A stretch of DNA of 12,643 bases, taken from assembly GCA_937858455.1 (NCBI GenBank), contig CALLYN010000762.1, positions 1-12,643 of the forward strand. Reading direction: 5' to 3'. Below, in pieces: positions 1 to 8,341 of the stretch; the stretch's first letter is position 1, and each line of letters begins with the position of its first letter. The position numbers and the translations under genes were made by a program. The notes below the pieces were generated by a model. It had not been told where the DNA came from. It did no database searches and worked only from the letters and a program-made list of their open reading frames with translations. This DNA comes from an uncultured Kouleothrix sp. (GTDB lineage: Bacteria; Chloroflexota; Chloroflexia; Chloroflexales; Roseiflexaceae).

Positions 1-2055
1 CTCGGCCCACATCCCGGCGTGGCGGTAGTCGAGCGCCAGCTCGGTGGCGCTGTGGGCTGTCAGCGGCACGCGCGCGGCCGGCGCGCGCCCTAGCAGCTGC
101 TGCTCGTGCAGCGCGCCCAGGTCGAGCGGATCGAGCTCGATCGCCAGCTCGGCCGTACGCTGCGCCTCGTCGGCGCGGCCCAGCCGCCGCAGCAGCGCGA
201 TCGTCAGGTGGCGCGCCTGGTGGTGCGACCAGTTGCGGCGCAGCGCGCTGGCGGCCAGCTCCAGCGCCTGTTCAAAATTGCCGGCGCGCGCGGCAAGCCG
301 GGCCAGCGCGAAAAATGCCGCGTCCTGCCAGGCGGCGTTCCAGGCGGCCTTGTAGAACGCGTCAAACGCCGCGGCGTCGCGGCCCTGCATTGCAAGCGCC
401 AAACCCAGGTTATAATATGGCTCGCCATCGTAGGGGTTCGGGTTGCGCCGCGTCAGGCTGGCGATCGCCGCGCGAAAAAACGGCTCAGCCGCCGCGAACT
501 TGCCGCGGCGGTACAGTAGCAGCCCCATAGCGTTGTTGCAGCGGCTGTCGTGCGGGTCGCGCCGCAGCGCCTCTTCGTAGTACGGCTCGGGCGCGTAGGT
601 GGCGTGGCGGTACTGCTCGAGGTGCAGCCCGTTGAGAAAAAGCTCTTCGTTTGATATAATCTCGGCCGGCGGCTTGGCCGCGCTGGCCGGCGCCGGGATG
701 GGCGCCCGCGTATCGGGCGGCGGCGTGAACGCCAGCAGCTCGCGCCCGCTTGCGGCGTCGTGCGCGCGCAGCGTCAGCTGCTCGGGCCGCGTGTCTGCGG
801 GCAGGGCGACCGACTCGGCCAGCACCTGATCGGGCGAGAGCTCGGCGGTGGCTTCCCAGAGCCGCGCGCTTCCCGCCCCGGCATTGTGCCACAGCTCGGC
901 GCGGATGCCGCGCGGGCTGGTAGCATAAACGCCAACCCGCGCCGTGCCGCCGGCGCATTCCAGGCGCAACACCACATCACGGCTGGCGTTGGTCGCCGGC
1001 CCGATCAGCTTATACGGCATGAAAATCTGGCTGAAGCGCTTTTCCTCGCCCGGCATCAGCCACGAAAAATCGGGTTGGTTGTCGGTAAAGGCGCCGCACA
1101 TAAGCTCGATGTACGGCCCGTCGTCGTCGGTCAGCTGGCGATCCCAGGCCCGGCCGAAATCGCTGTTGCCCCACGTCCACTGTTTTTTACCAGGCACCAG
1201 GTGATGGTCGGCCACGTGCAGCATGCCCGCCTGGCGCCCGTGGTCGTAGTCGCCGACGAAGTCGAAGTCGGAGTGGTAGGCCATATACGATGTCGGCACC
1301 GGGATGTTCTTGTAGCGCGAGATGTCGGTGCCGGGTGCGTAGTTGACCTTGTAGTACGTGCCGGTGGCGATCGGGAAATCGCTCACGTCGCGCTTGCCGT
1401 GGTCCGTCACCGCGTGCACATCCGGCGGAAACACCGACTGGTAGTCGTCGTTCACGTGCACCGCCGGGTTGGCCCACCACAAAAACGACTGCGGCGTGCC
1501 GGTGCGGTTGTAGAGCTGGACGCTGATCTCGAGGTAGGCCCGGCCGGGGTAGAGCGTGAAGCCGTGCATGCCCTTGGTAAAGAACATGCGCTCGATCTCC
1601 GAGCACCACAGCGTGGCGCTGCCGTCGGCGCCGTGGATGATCCGCCAGTCGAGCGGCGCGAAGGTGCTGGGGCGATGGTGCTGCGGCCAGTTGAACTCGA
1701 TCCCGCCCGAGATCCACGGCCCGGCCAGGCCCACCAGCGCCGGCTTGATCACCTGGTTGTAGTAGATGAAATGGTAGCCGTTGGTCTTGTCGAGCGCCAT
1801 CTGCACCCGGCCGCCGAGCTCGGGCAGGATCATGATCTTCAGGTAGCGATTTTCGAGAAACACCGCGGTGTAGGGCTGGTTCGCGCGCTCGTCGAAGACG
1901 CGATCGACGACCGGGTGCGGGTACACCACGCCGCTGCTGCCCTGGTACACGCGCTTTTCCAAAAACATGGGGTTTTTGTCGGGCTGGCCGGTGCCATACG
2001 AGGGGATGCTGACCGTCTCGGCCCACGCCCGCACTGTGTCGCGCGATGCACTCAT
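1..2055 (-). CDS. DUF5107 domain protein with C-terminal TPR repeats (partial, 3' end beyond window)
   Basis: An uninterrupted minus-strand frame runs from ATG at 2055-2053 to the window edge (685 codons), so the C-terminus is missing. The start is supported by GGAG (plus-strand CTCC at 2064-2067) with 8-nt spacing. No signal peptide is visible, suggesting a cytoplasmic protein. Residues about 35-340 look like DUF5107: an aromatic-rich beta protein with PELGGR at 78-83, followed by GGIEFNWPQHH and ADHHLVPGKKQWTWG. DUF5107 is related to the galactose-mutarotase fold. From about residue 466 the protein turns into alpha-helical TPR-like repeats (YYEEALRRDP, YYNLGLALAMQGRDAAAFDA, FEQALELAASALRRN, ELAIELDPLDLGAL). 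Known relatives are, from memory, about 1,100 residues long, so some 400 residues probably lie outside. Its exact reaction is unknown; a sugar-related role is inferred from the fold and from divergence with a carbohydrate locus. Confidence 0.88.
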   Translation of the reverse strand, partial: MSASRDTVRAWAETVSIPSYGTGQPDKNPMFLEKRVYQGSSGVVYPHPVVDRVFDERANQPYTAVFLENRYLKIMILPELGGRVQMALDKTNGYHFIYYNQVIKPALVGLAGPWISGGIEFNWPQHHRPSTFAPLDWRIIHGADGSATLWCSEIERMFFTKGMHGFTLYPGRAYLEISVQLYNRTGTPQSFLWWANPAVHVNDDYQSVFPPDVHAVTDHGKRDVSDFPIATGTYYKVNYAPGTDISRYKNIPVPTSYMAYHSDFDFVGDYDHGRQAGMLHVADHHLVPGKKQWTWGNSDFGRAWDRQLTDDDGPYIELMCGAFTDNQPDFSWLMPGEEKRFSQIFMPYKLIGPATNASRDVVLRLECAGGTARVGVYATSPRGIRAELWHNAGAGSARLWEATAELSPDQVLAESVALPADTRPEQLTLRAHDAASGRELLAFTPPPDTRAPIPAPASAAKPPAEIISNEELFLNGLHLEQYRHATYAPEPYYEEALRRDPHDSRCNNAMGLLLYRRGKFAAAEPFFRAAIASLTRRNPNPYDGEPYYNLGLALAMQGRDAAAFDAFYKAAWNAAWQDAAFFALARLAARAGNFEQALELAASALRRNWSHHQARHLTIALLRRLGRADEAQRTAELAIELDPLDLGALHEQQLLGRAPAARVPLTAHSATELALDYRHAGMWAE

Positions 2056-2106
2056 ACCAGCAACTCCACAACTGATCAAATGACTTGGCCGCACTGCGTG
2101 TGGAGC

Positions 2107-2133
2107 ACCGGTTTGAAATCGGTTTCGAAAACC
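2107..2133. promoter_or_regulatory. Operator-like palindrome cluster (LacI-family style)
   Basis: GAAATCGGTTTC at 2115-2126 has GAAA/TTTC arms around a central CG, like LacI-family operators. It is embedded in an imperfect 17-bp palindrome, ACCGGTTTGAAATCGGT (2107-2123, one mismatched pair), and in GGTTT-N3-AAACC (2121-2133). CGGTTT also recurs at 2109 and 2120, 11 bp apart (one helical turn). The site lies just upstream of the plus-strand -35 and inside the predicted DUF5107 leader, so one bound protein could affect both directions. No regulator gene is in the window. Confidence 0.42.
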
Positions 2134-2146
2134 TGCCACATCGCAG

Positions 2147-2175
2147 TTGACAGCAAGCCGCACATCGCCTAGAAT
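2147..2175 (+). promoter_or_regulatory. Strong sigma-70 promoter for the ABC transporter operon
   Basis: TTGACA (2147-2152) and TAGAAT (2170-2175) are separated by exactly 17 nt, a near-consensus housekeeping promoter. Transcription would start near 2182 and give a leader of about 150 nt before the binding-protein ATG at 2333. It is the best promoter match I found in the window and suits the high expression expected of a solute-binding protein. Confidence 0.7.
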
Positions 2176-2202
2176 TATAAACGCCCCGTCAAAAAAAGGC
2201 AA
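2174..2202 (-). promoter_or_regulatory. Probable sigma-70 promoter for the DUF5107 gene
   Basis: Read on the minus strand, TTGCCT (2202-2197) and a perfect TATAAT (2179-2174) are separated by 17 nt. Transcription would start near 2167, leaving a leader of about 110 nt before the DUF5107 start codon. The -35 matches consensus at only 4 of 6 positions; the -10 and the spacing are ideal. The -10 shares two bases with the -10 of the opposing plus-strand promoter. Confidence 0.5.
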
Positions 2203-2332
2203 AGTGAACAAGCAGCGTAAGGAGGTGTTGCCAAGAAGCACTGATCAGATCACTCTCCCCAGCGAACGCGATGGTGGCATGCAGATCGATCAATCCAGCC
2301 GATCGACTACTCCAATGGAGGAGACGCAAACC

Positions 2333-4255
2333 ATGACCAAGCTCAAGTTTCTGATCATTCTGGCCGTTACGATGATGGTGCTGGCGGCGTGTGGTGGCGG
2401 CACTCCGGCCGCGCCCGAGGCCACGCAGGCACCTGCTGCCCCGCAAGCGACTCAGGCGCCCGCCGCCCCTGAGGCGACTCAGGCTCCCGCTGCCGAACCC
2501 ACCAAAGCGCCCGAGGCCACTGCGGCTCCTGCCGCCGAGCCGACTGCGGCCGCGACCGCCGAGCCCGGCCCGCTCTCGGCTGGCCCGCTCAAAGACGTTC
2601 CGCGCAATCGCACCGTCAACCTCGGCTGGAGCATCAGCTCGCCGATCGGCGTGACGAACCCGTGGGCCGTGCCTGGTTACACCCACCAGGAAGGCAACGC
2701 CTTCCTGTGGGAGCCGCTGTACTACTTCGGGATCTTCGCCGACAAAGACATCCCGTGGCTGGCCGACAGCATGGAGTACACCAAGCCCGACTTCACCGAG
2801 CTGACGATCAAGCTCAACAAAGACGCTGCCTGGAGCGATGGCACGCCCGTGACCGCCGACGACGTGATCTTCACGTTCGAAGGCCAGGCCAAGAATGAGA
2901 AGCTGGCGTACCACGCGCAGTTCGACCAGTACCTGAAGGAAGTCAAGAAGGTCGACGACAAGACCGTGGTCGTCACGTTCAAGATCCCCGCGCCGCGCTT
3001 CAAGTTCGAGGTGCTGACGCTCAAGTTCGACACCGGCATCCCGATTGTGCCGGCGCACGTGCTGAGCAAGCAGGCCGACGTGAACGCCTTCGCCGGCGGC
3101 CTCGAGATGCCCCACTCCGGCCCGTACAACCTGGTGCAGTGGGACAAGAACCAGAAGATCTTCGACCTGCGCGAGGACTGGTGGGCGGTCAAGGCCGGCC
3201 GCGAGGCGCTCCCCGAAGTCAAGCGCATCGTCATGGTGAACATCGGCGGCCAGGTTGGCCAGAACATGGACATCGTGGTGCAGCGCGAGGTCAACAACGA
3301 GTTCGACGCCATCCTGGACGTGCGCTCGTCGGTCGCCAAGCAGCTGCTCGACTCGAACCCCAAGATCACCTCGCACACCGGCAACGAGCCGCCGTTTGGC
3401 TACCTCGACTGGTGGCCCAACTCGCTGTGGATGAACACCCAGATCGAGCCGTACAACGACCCGAACGTGCGCAAGGCCCTGAGCCTGGCGATCGACCGCG
3501 ACAAGATCGACGAGGTGGTGTACGACGGCGCGAAGGTCTCGACGATCTATCCGTTCCCGCTGTACCCCGGCCTGCAGAAGTTCGTGGACCAGCCAGCCGT
3601 CAAGGCGCTGGAGGCCAAGTACAACCCGCGCGAGTTCAACCTCGACAAGAGCGCCCAGCTCATGACCGCGGCCGGCTTCACCAAGAACGCCGACGGCCTG
3701 TGGGAAAAGGGCGGCAAGACGGTCAACGCCGTGATCAACGGCTTTGAGGGCATCCACTCGGACATCGTGCCGGTGCTCGTCGAGATGCTCAAGACTGCCG
3801 GCTTCGACGCCAACGTCAACTTCGGCACCGACGCCTACCAGAACATGGCCGACGGCAAGCCCGGCCTGTACATGTTCGGCCATGGCGCCAGCCTGAAGGA
3901 TCCGTACGCCGCGTTCGAGCTGTTCCACAGCCGCTACAGCGCGTCGGTGGGCACCTCGGCCGGTAACAACCGCTTCTCGCGCTACAAGAACCCCGACTAC
4001 GACAAGCTGCTCGACGAGATGGCCCCGCTCGGCAGCGACGATCCGAAGTTCCAGGCCGACGCGGTCAAGCTGCTCGAGATCTACTGGAAAGACACGATCG
4101 ACATCCCGATCATCCAGTGGCTGCACCGCATCCCCTACAACCAGACCTACTGGACCAACTGGCCGACCAAGGCCAACGTCGCCGGTGGCACCAACGGTGC
4201 CTTCTGGGCGCACACCGGTATGCTGGTGATCACCCAGCTCAAGCCGGCCCAGTAA
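2333..4255 (+). CDS. ABC transporter solute-binding lipoprotein, family 5 (SBP_bac_5)
   Basis: This 640-residue protein is the extracytoplasmic substrate receptor of a dipeptide/oligopeptide-type importer. The chosen ATG follows GGAGGAG (2317-2323) by 9 nt; an in-frame ATG at 2315 overlaps that site. Residues 1-20 form a lipoprotein signal peptide with lipobox LAAC (Cys20 lipidated). Residues 24-80 are an Ala/Pro/Thr/Gln/Glu tether with three 9-residue repeats. The family 5 domain follows from about residue 85, with LTIKLNKDAAWSDGTPVTAD near 155-175 and SLAIDRDKIDEVVYDG near 384-400 as hallmark motifs. Family members bind peptides, nickel or, in thermophiles such as Thermotoga, oligosaccharides; sugar-enzyme neighbours favour a carbohydrate here. 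The substrate is not readable from sequence. Confidence 0.93.
   Translation: MTKLKFLIILAVTMMVLAACGGGTPAAPEATQAPAAPQATQAPAAPEATQAPAAEPTKAPEATAAPAAEPTAAATAEPGPLSAGPLKDVPRNRTVNLGWSISSPIGVTNPWAVPGYTHQEGNAFLWEPLYYFGIFADKDIPWLADSMEYTKPDFTELTIKLNKDAAWSDGTPVTADDVIFTFEGQAKNEKLAYHAQFDQYLKEVKKVDDKTVVVTFKIPAPRFKFEVLTLKFDTGIPIVPAHVLSKQADVNAFAGGLEMPHSGPYNLVQWDKNQKIFDLREDWWAVKAGREALPEVKRIVMVNIGGQVGQNMDIVVQREVNNEFDAILDVRSSVAKQLLDSNPKITSHTGNEPPFGYLDWWPNSLWMNTQIEPYNDPNVRKALSLAIDRDKIDEVVYDGAKVSTIYPFPLYPGLQKFVDQPAVKALEAKYNPREFNLDKSAQLMTAAGFTKNADGLWEKGGKTVNAVINGFEGIHSDIVPVLVEMLKTAGFDANVNFGTDAYQNMADGKPGLYMFGHGASLKDPYAAFELFHSRYSASVGTSAGNNRFSRYKNPDYDKLLDEMAPLGSDDPKFQADAVKLLEIYWKDTIDIPIIQWLHRIPYNQTYWTNWPTKANVAGGTNGAFWAHTGMLVITQLKPAQ
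2405..2485 (+). repeat. Three 27-nt repeats encoding the lipoprotein tether
   Basis: Three consecutive 27-nt units (2405-2431, 2432-2458, 2459-2485) encode PAAPEATQA, PAAPQATQA and PAAPEATQA, residues 25-51 of the binding protein. Codons vary between units, so selection acts on the peptide rather than on recent slippage. The repeats lengthen the flexible link between lipid anchor and binding domain. Confidence 0.85.
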
Positions 4256-4264
4256 GGACCTGAC

Positions 4265-4306
4265 CGGTTGCCGAGCGGCGCCCATACGGGCGCCGCTCGG
4301 CAACCG
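4265..4306 (+). promoter_or_regulatory. Perfect 19-bp intercistronic hairpin
   Basis: Arms 4265-4283 and 4288-4306 are perfectly complementary and GC-rich around the loop ATAC. The hairpin starts 9 nt after the binding-protein stop codon and ends 28 nt before the permease start. No U-tract follows, so it is not a classical intrinsic terminator. In comparable operons such hairpins protect the upstream transcript or attenuate read-through, giving excess binding protein over membrane components; that role is inferred here. Confidence 0.7.
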
Positions 4307-4334
4307 ATTCGCCTGGAGTGCAAAGGATACCATC

Positions 4335-5333
4335 GTGAGCGCTAGAAGAATCATCCAACGGCTGCTGTTCCTTGTGCTGGTGGTGTGGGCCGCCTCGACG
4401 ATCACCTTCTTCATCCCGCGCCTGTCTCCCAAAAACCCGATCCGCGAGCGCTTCGCCCAGCTGGCGCGCACCGGCGGCTTCTCGCCCGGCGACCTCGAAA
4501 AGATCATCGCGTCGATGAACACCAAGTTCGGCCTCGATAAGCCGCTGCTGCAGCAGTATACCGAGTATATCGGCAGCATCGCGCGCTTCGACCTCGGCGT
4601 GTCGCTGAACCAGTTTCCGAAAACCGTCTGGGATCTGATCGCCGAGTCGCTGCCGTGGACGATCACGCTGCTGCTTGTCACCACCGTGCTCTCGTTTGTG
4701 CTCGGCAACCTGCTGGGGGCAGTGGCGGCCTGGCCGCGCGCACCGAGCTGGCTGCGGGCGATCGCGACGCCGTTTGTGCTGCTGCAGGGCGTGCCGCCAG
4801 TGCTGCTGGCGCTGTTTCTGCTGTTCTTCATCGCGTTCCGGCTCAAGCTGCTGCCGCTCGGCAGCGCCTACTCCACCGGGCGCATCCCCGACTGGTCGTT
4901 TTCGTTCATCCTCGACGTAGCTCGCCACCAGATCCTGCCGGCGCTCTCGCTGATCTTCGGCACGGTGGGCGGCTGGGTGCTCTCGATGCGCGGCATGGGC
5001 GTGACGATCCAGGGCGAAGATTACGTGAACTTTGCCGAGCACAAAGGCCTCAGCGGCTATACGATCTTCCGCAACTACTACTTGCGCAATGCGCTGCTGC
5101 CGCAGGTGACCGGCCTGGCGCTGGCTCTGGGTAATGTGGTGGTGTCGGGCATTGTGGTCGAGCAGTTCTTCGGGCTGCCCGGCCTTGGCCAGGTGCTCTT
5201 TGCCGCGATCCAGTCGAACGACTTCCTGGTGATCTACGGCATTGTGCTCTTCATTACTATTGCGGTCGCGTCGCTGATGGTGCTCGTAGAGCTGCTCTAC
5301 CCGCTGCTCGACCCGCGCATTCGTGAGGCATAG
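4335..5333 (+). CDS. ABC transporter permease, DppB/OppB type
   Basis: This 332-residue inner-membrane protein forms one half of the translocation channel. It starts with GTG, supported by AAAGGA (4322-4327) 7 nt upstream. The first membrane segment is at residues 9-29. A soluble region at about 30-105 includes FGLDKPLLQQYTEYIGSIAR and FDLGVS, typical of DppB. Further membrane segments lie near 106-132, 143-168, 200-220, 258-278 and 298-324. The cytoplasmic EAA loop that contacts the ATPase is at about 228-258, with EDYVNFAEHKGLSGY followed by YYLRNALLPQVTG. FFGLPGLGQVLFAAI (278-292) is another family hallmark. The length is usual for the family. The next gene follows after 10 nt, so the two permeases are almost certainly co-expressed. 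Confidence 0.95.
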   Translation: MSARRIIQRLLFLVLVVWAASTITFFIPRLSPKNPIRERFAQLARTGGFSPGDLEKIIASMNTKFGLDKPLLQQYTEYIGSIARFDLGVSLNQFPKTVWDLIAESLPWTITLLLVTTVLSFVLGNLLGAVAAWPRAPSWLRAIATPFVLLQGVPPVLLALFLLFFIAFRLKLLPLGSAYSTGRIPDWSFSFILDVARHQILPALSLIFGTVGGWVLSMRGMGVTIQGEDYVNFAEHKGLSGYTIFRNYYLRNALLPQVTGLALALGNVVVSGIVVEQFFGLPGLGQVLFAAIQSNDFLVIYGIVLFITIAVASLMVLVELLYPLLDPRIREA

Positions 5334-5343
5334 AGAGGCCAGG

Positions 5344-6243
5344 ATGACAACGATTGCCATTCCCCAACCCCAGGTACAGCAACCCGGCCGGCTTACGCTG
5401 CTGCTGCGCTACCTGCGCCGCAACAAAAGCCTAGTGTTCGGCCTGCTGATCCTGCTGTTCCTGATCAGCTTCACAGTGTTTGGCCTGCTGACCGTGGACA
5501 CCAAGCAAGCCTACCCGCTGTCGGTGCGCTCGAAGCAGCCGCCGAGCTTGAAATACCCGCTTGGCACCGATTTCTTCGGCCGCAACCTGATGGCCGCGAT
5601 GGTGGTGGGCCTCTGGCAGACGGCGGTGATCGGCCTGCTGGCCGGCGGCGTCGGCACGCTGATCGGCGTGGTGCTGGGCTTTATCTCGGCCTACTTCGGC
5701 GGCCTGATCGACGCGCTGATCAAAGGCATCTGCCAGATCCTCACGCCCATCCCGGCATTCCTGCTCCAGGTGGTGATCGCCGGCTCGCTCGACAAGCGCT
5801 CGGTGACGATCTACACCATGGCGGTGGTGGTGCTGCTGCTGGCATGGATGGGGCCGACGCTGGTGATCCGATCGCAGGTGCTCTCGATGAAAGAGCGCCA
5901 GTTTGTTTCGGTGGCGAAGCTCTCGGGGGTGGGCGATGTGGGGATCATCTTCGGCGAGATCTTGCCAAACCTGCTGCCGTTCATCGCTGCCGCGTTTGTG
6001 AACCAGGTGTTTGTGTCGCTGTTCGCGTCGCTGTACCTCTCGGTGCTGGGCCTTGGCCCGCTGCGCGAGCCGCTCATGGGCAATCTGATCTGGGCTGCGC
6101 AAGGGCAGTCGGCCTTTTTCAATGGCTGGTGGTGGTGGCCGGTTTTCCCGGCGCTGGGGCTGGTGCTGATCTTTAGCTCGCTGGCGCTGATCAATATGGG
6201 CCTCGACGAGCTGGCAAACCCGCGCGTGCGCAGAACGGAGTAG
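5344..6243 (+). CDS. ABC transporter permease, DppC/OppC type
   Basis: This is the second channel subunit, 299 residues. The ATG at 5344 has AGAGG (5334-5338) just upstream; an in-frame GTG at 5323 lies inside the previous gene and is less likely. The N-terminus is cytoplasmic (to about residue 28), followed by a membrane segment at 29-50. The DppC signature YPLGTDFFGRN is at 71-81. The EAA-like coupling loop is at about 184-214 (ERQFVSVAKLSGVGDVG, then GEILPNLLPF). The run of four Trp at 262-265 and the end LINMGLDELANPRVR match the conserved DppC C-terminus. The ATPase gene begins 7 nt after the stop, and its likely ribosome site GGAG (6237-6240) lies inside this gene. Confidence 0.95.
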   Translation: MTTIAIPQPQVQQPGRLTLLLRYLRRNKSLVFGLLILLFLISFTVFGLLTVDTKQAYPLSVRSKQPPSLKYPLGTDFFGRNLMAAMVVGLWQTAVIGLLAGGVGTLIGVVLGFISAYFGGLIDALIKGICQILTPIPAFLLQVVIAGSLDKRSVTIYTMAVVVLLLAWMGPTLVIRSQVLSMKERQFVSVAKLSGVGDVGIIFGEILPNLLPFIAAAFVNQVFVSLFASLYLSVLGLGPLREPLMGNLIWAAQGQSAFFNGWWWWPVFPALGLVLIFSSLALINMGLDELANPRVRRTE

Positions 6244-6250
6244 TGCATCC

Positions 6251-7216
<966 letters not shown>

Positions 7217-7218
7217 AC

Positions 7219-8229
7219 ATGCCAGATTTACTAGAGCTGAAGAACGTCACCAAAACCTACTCGCGCGGCGTGCTCTCGCGCACTTCCACCACTGCGCTCA
7301 ACGATGTGTCGCTCAAGCTCGCCGAGAACGAGCCGACGATCATGACGGTGGCGGGCGAGAGCGGCAGCGGCAAGACCACCCTGGCGATGCTGCTGCTGGG
7401 CTTTATCACGCCAACCTCGGGCCAGATCCTGTACCAGGGCCAGGATATCAGCCGGCTCAGCGGCGCAGCGCGCGTGTCGTTCCGGCGCGAGGTGCAGGCG
7501 GTATTCCAGGATCCGTTTGCGGTGTTCAACCCGTTCTATACGGTCGACCACCTGCTGACGGTGCCGATCAAGAAGTTCAAGCTGGCGAAAAACAAGGCCG
7601 AGGCGCGCGACCGCATGGAAGAGGCGCTGACGGCGGTGGGCCTGCGCCCCGAAGATATTCTGGGCCGCTTCCCGCACCAGCTCTCGGGCGGCCAGCGCCA
7701 GCGCATCAACGTGGCCCGCGCGCTGGTGCTTAAGCCCAAACTGCTGGTGGCCGACGAGCCGGTGTCGATGGTCGATGCCTCACTGCGCGCGAATATTCTC
7801 GAAACGCTGCGCAGCCTGCAGCGCAACCATGGCGTCTCGATCATCTATATCACCCACGACCTCACCACCGCCTACCATATCGCCAAGTCGATCATTGTGC
7901 TGTACCGCGGCTCGGTGATGGAGGCCGGCGATGTCGACGCGGTGATCAAAAACCCGCAGCACCCGTATACGCGCCTGCTGATCGACTCGATCCCCTGGCC
8001 CGACCTCAGCCGCCGCTGGGGCGAGACTGAGATAAAGGCCAGGGAGTCCGAGGGCGCTAGCCACGGCGAGGGCTGCAAGTTCGCGCCGCGCTGCCCGTTC
8101 GCCATGGAGCAGTGCGTCACGCCGCCGCCGCTGTTTCAGCTGAACAAGCACCAGGCGACGTCGTGCTACCTGCACGCTACCAGCCCGCAGATTGCCTCTG
8201 AGCAGCTCTCGGAGCTGCTGCCGGTATAA
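7219..8229 (+). CDS. ABC transporter ATPase, DppF/OppF type
   Basis: This is the partner ATPase, 336 residues. The ATG at 7219 is preceded by AAAAGG (7206-7211). An upstream in-frame ATG at 7189 lies inside the previous gene and has no better ribosome site. Motifs: Walker A GESGSGKTT (46-54), Q-loop Gln97 in FQDPFAVFNP, signature LSGGQRQR (155-162), Walker B LLVADEP (175-181, Glu180), an atypical D-loop SMVD (183-186) and H-loop His213. The C-terminal extension has HPYTRLLIDSIP (248-259) and Cys286, 292, 299 and 316, spaced like those of the partner. It is the last gene of the importer operon; palindromic DNA follows immediately. Confidence 0.95.
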   Translation: MPDLLELKNVTKTYSRGVLSRTSTTALNDVSLKLAENEPTIMTVAGESGSGKTTLAMLLLGFITPTSGQILYQGQDISRLSGAARVSFRREVQAVFQDPFAVFNPFYTVDHLLTVPIKKFKLAKNKAEARDRMEEALTAVGLRPEDILGRFPHQLSGGQRQRINVARALVLKPKLLVADEPVSMVDASLRANILETLRSLQRNHGVSIIYITHDLTTAYHIAKSIIVLYRGSVMEAGDVDAVIKNPQHPYTRLLIDSIPWPDLSRRWGETEIKARESEGASHGEGCKFAPRCPFAMEQCVTPPPLFQLNKHQATSCYLHATSPQIASEQLSELLPV

Positions 8230-8275
8230 GAGCCTGTTTGAAAAGGCGGTGCGCGAGGGGCTATGCCCCTCGCAC
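8230..8275 (+). repeat. Post-stop palindromic element A
   Basis: The element starts directly after the TAA of the second ATPase. A leader (8230-8249, containing CCTG and GAAAAGGCGG) is followed by a perfect 9-bp stem, 8253-8261 with 8265-8273, around loop TAT. There is no U-tract. The leader matches the start of the element after the CBM9-like gene at 14 of 20 positions without gaps, suggesting a shared repeat family. It could also act as a transcript-end or stability structure. Confidence 0.5.
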
Positions 8276-8279
8276 TTCA

Positions 8280-8325
8280 CTTTTGGCGGGTGGCGGCCAC
8301 GAATATGGCCGCCACCCGCCAGAAG
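8280..8325. repeat. Long inverted repeat (20-bp stem, 6-nt loop)
   Basis: Arms 8280-8299 and 8306-8325 pair over 20 positions with a single G-T wobble (8283/8322) and loop CGAATA. The inner 16 bp are perfect and very GC-rich. The second arm ends 16 nt before the aldolase start. No T-run follows on either strand, so it is not a standard intrinsic terminator, but it may restrict read-through from the transporter operon or be part of a dispersed repeat together with the adjacent stem at 8253-8273. Confidence 0.65.
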
Positions 8326-8341
8326 CTGGATCGCGGTGGCT

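Noticed and set aside
760..2172. A 470-codon plus-strand open frame opposite the DUF5107 gene
   Set aside because: It has no recognisable domain and a His/Arg/Val-biased composition, while the minus frame has DUF5107 and TPR motifs and a ribosome site.
2147..2332. Upstream in-frame starts extending the binding protein by up to 62 residues
   Set aside because: They would bury the lipoprotein signal peptide internally, and 2147 coincides with the promoter -35. GGAGGAG fits the ATG at 2333.
2405..2485. The 27-nt repeats as a CRISPR or mobile repeat
   Set aside because: They are in frame, without spacers, and encode a typical Ala/Pro-rich lipoprotein linker.
2189..4846. An 885-codon minus-strand open frame opposite the binding protein and first permease
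   Set aside because: Its protein is biased in Val, Leu, Arg, His and Asp without domain motifs, and it mirrors the codon structure of the clear plus-strand genes. Long antisense frames are expected in GC-rich coding DNA.
8280..8325. Calling the intergenic hairpins rho-independent terminators
   Set aside because: None of the stems at 4265-4306, 8253-8273, 8280-8325 or 10228-10256 is followed by a T-run on either strand, so I listed them as hairpins or repeats.
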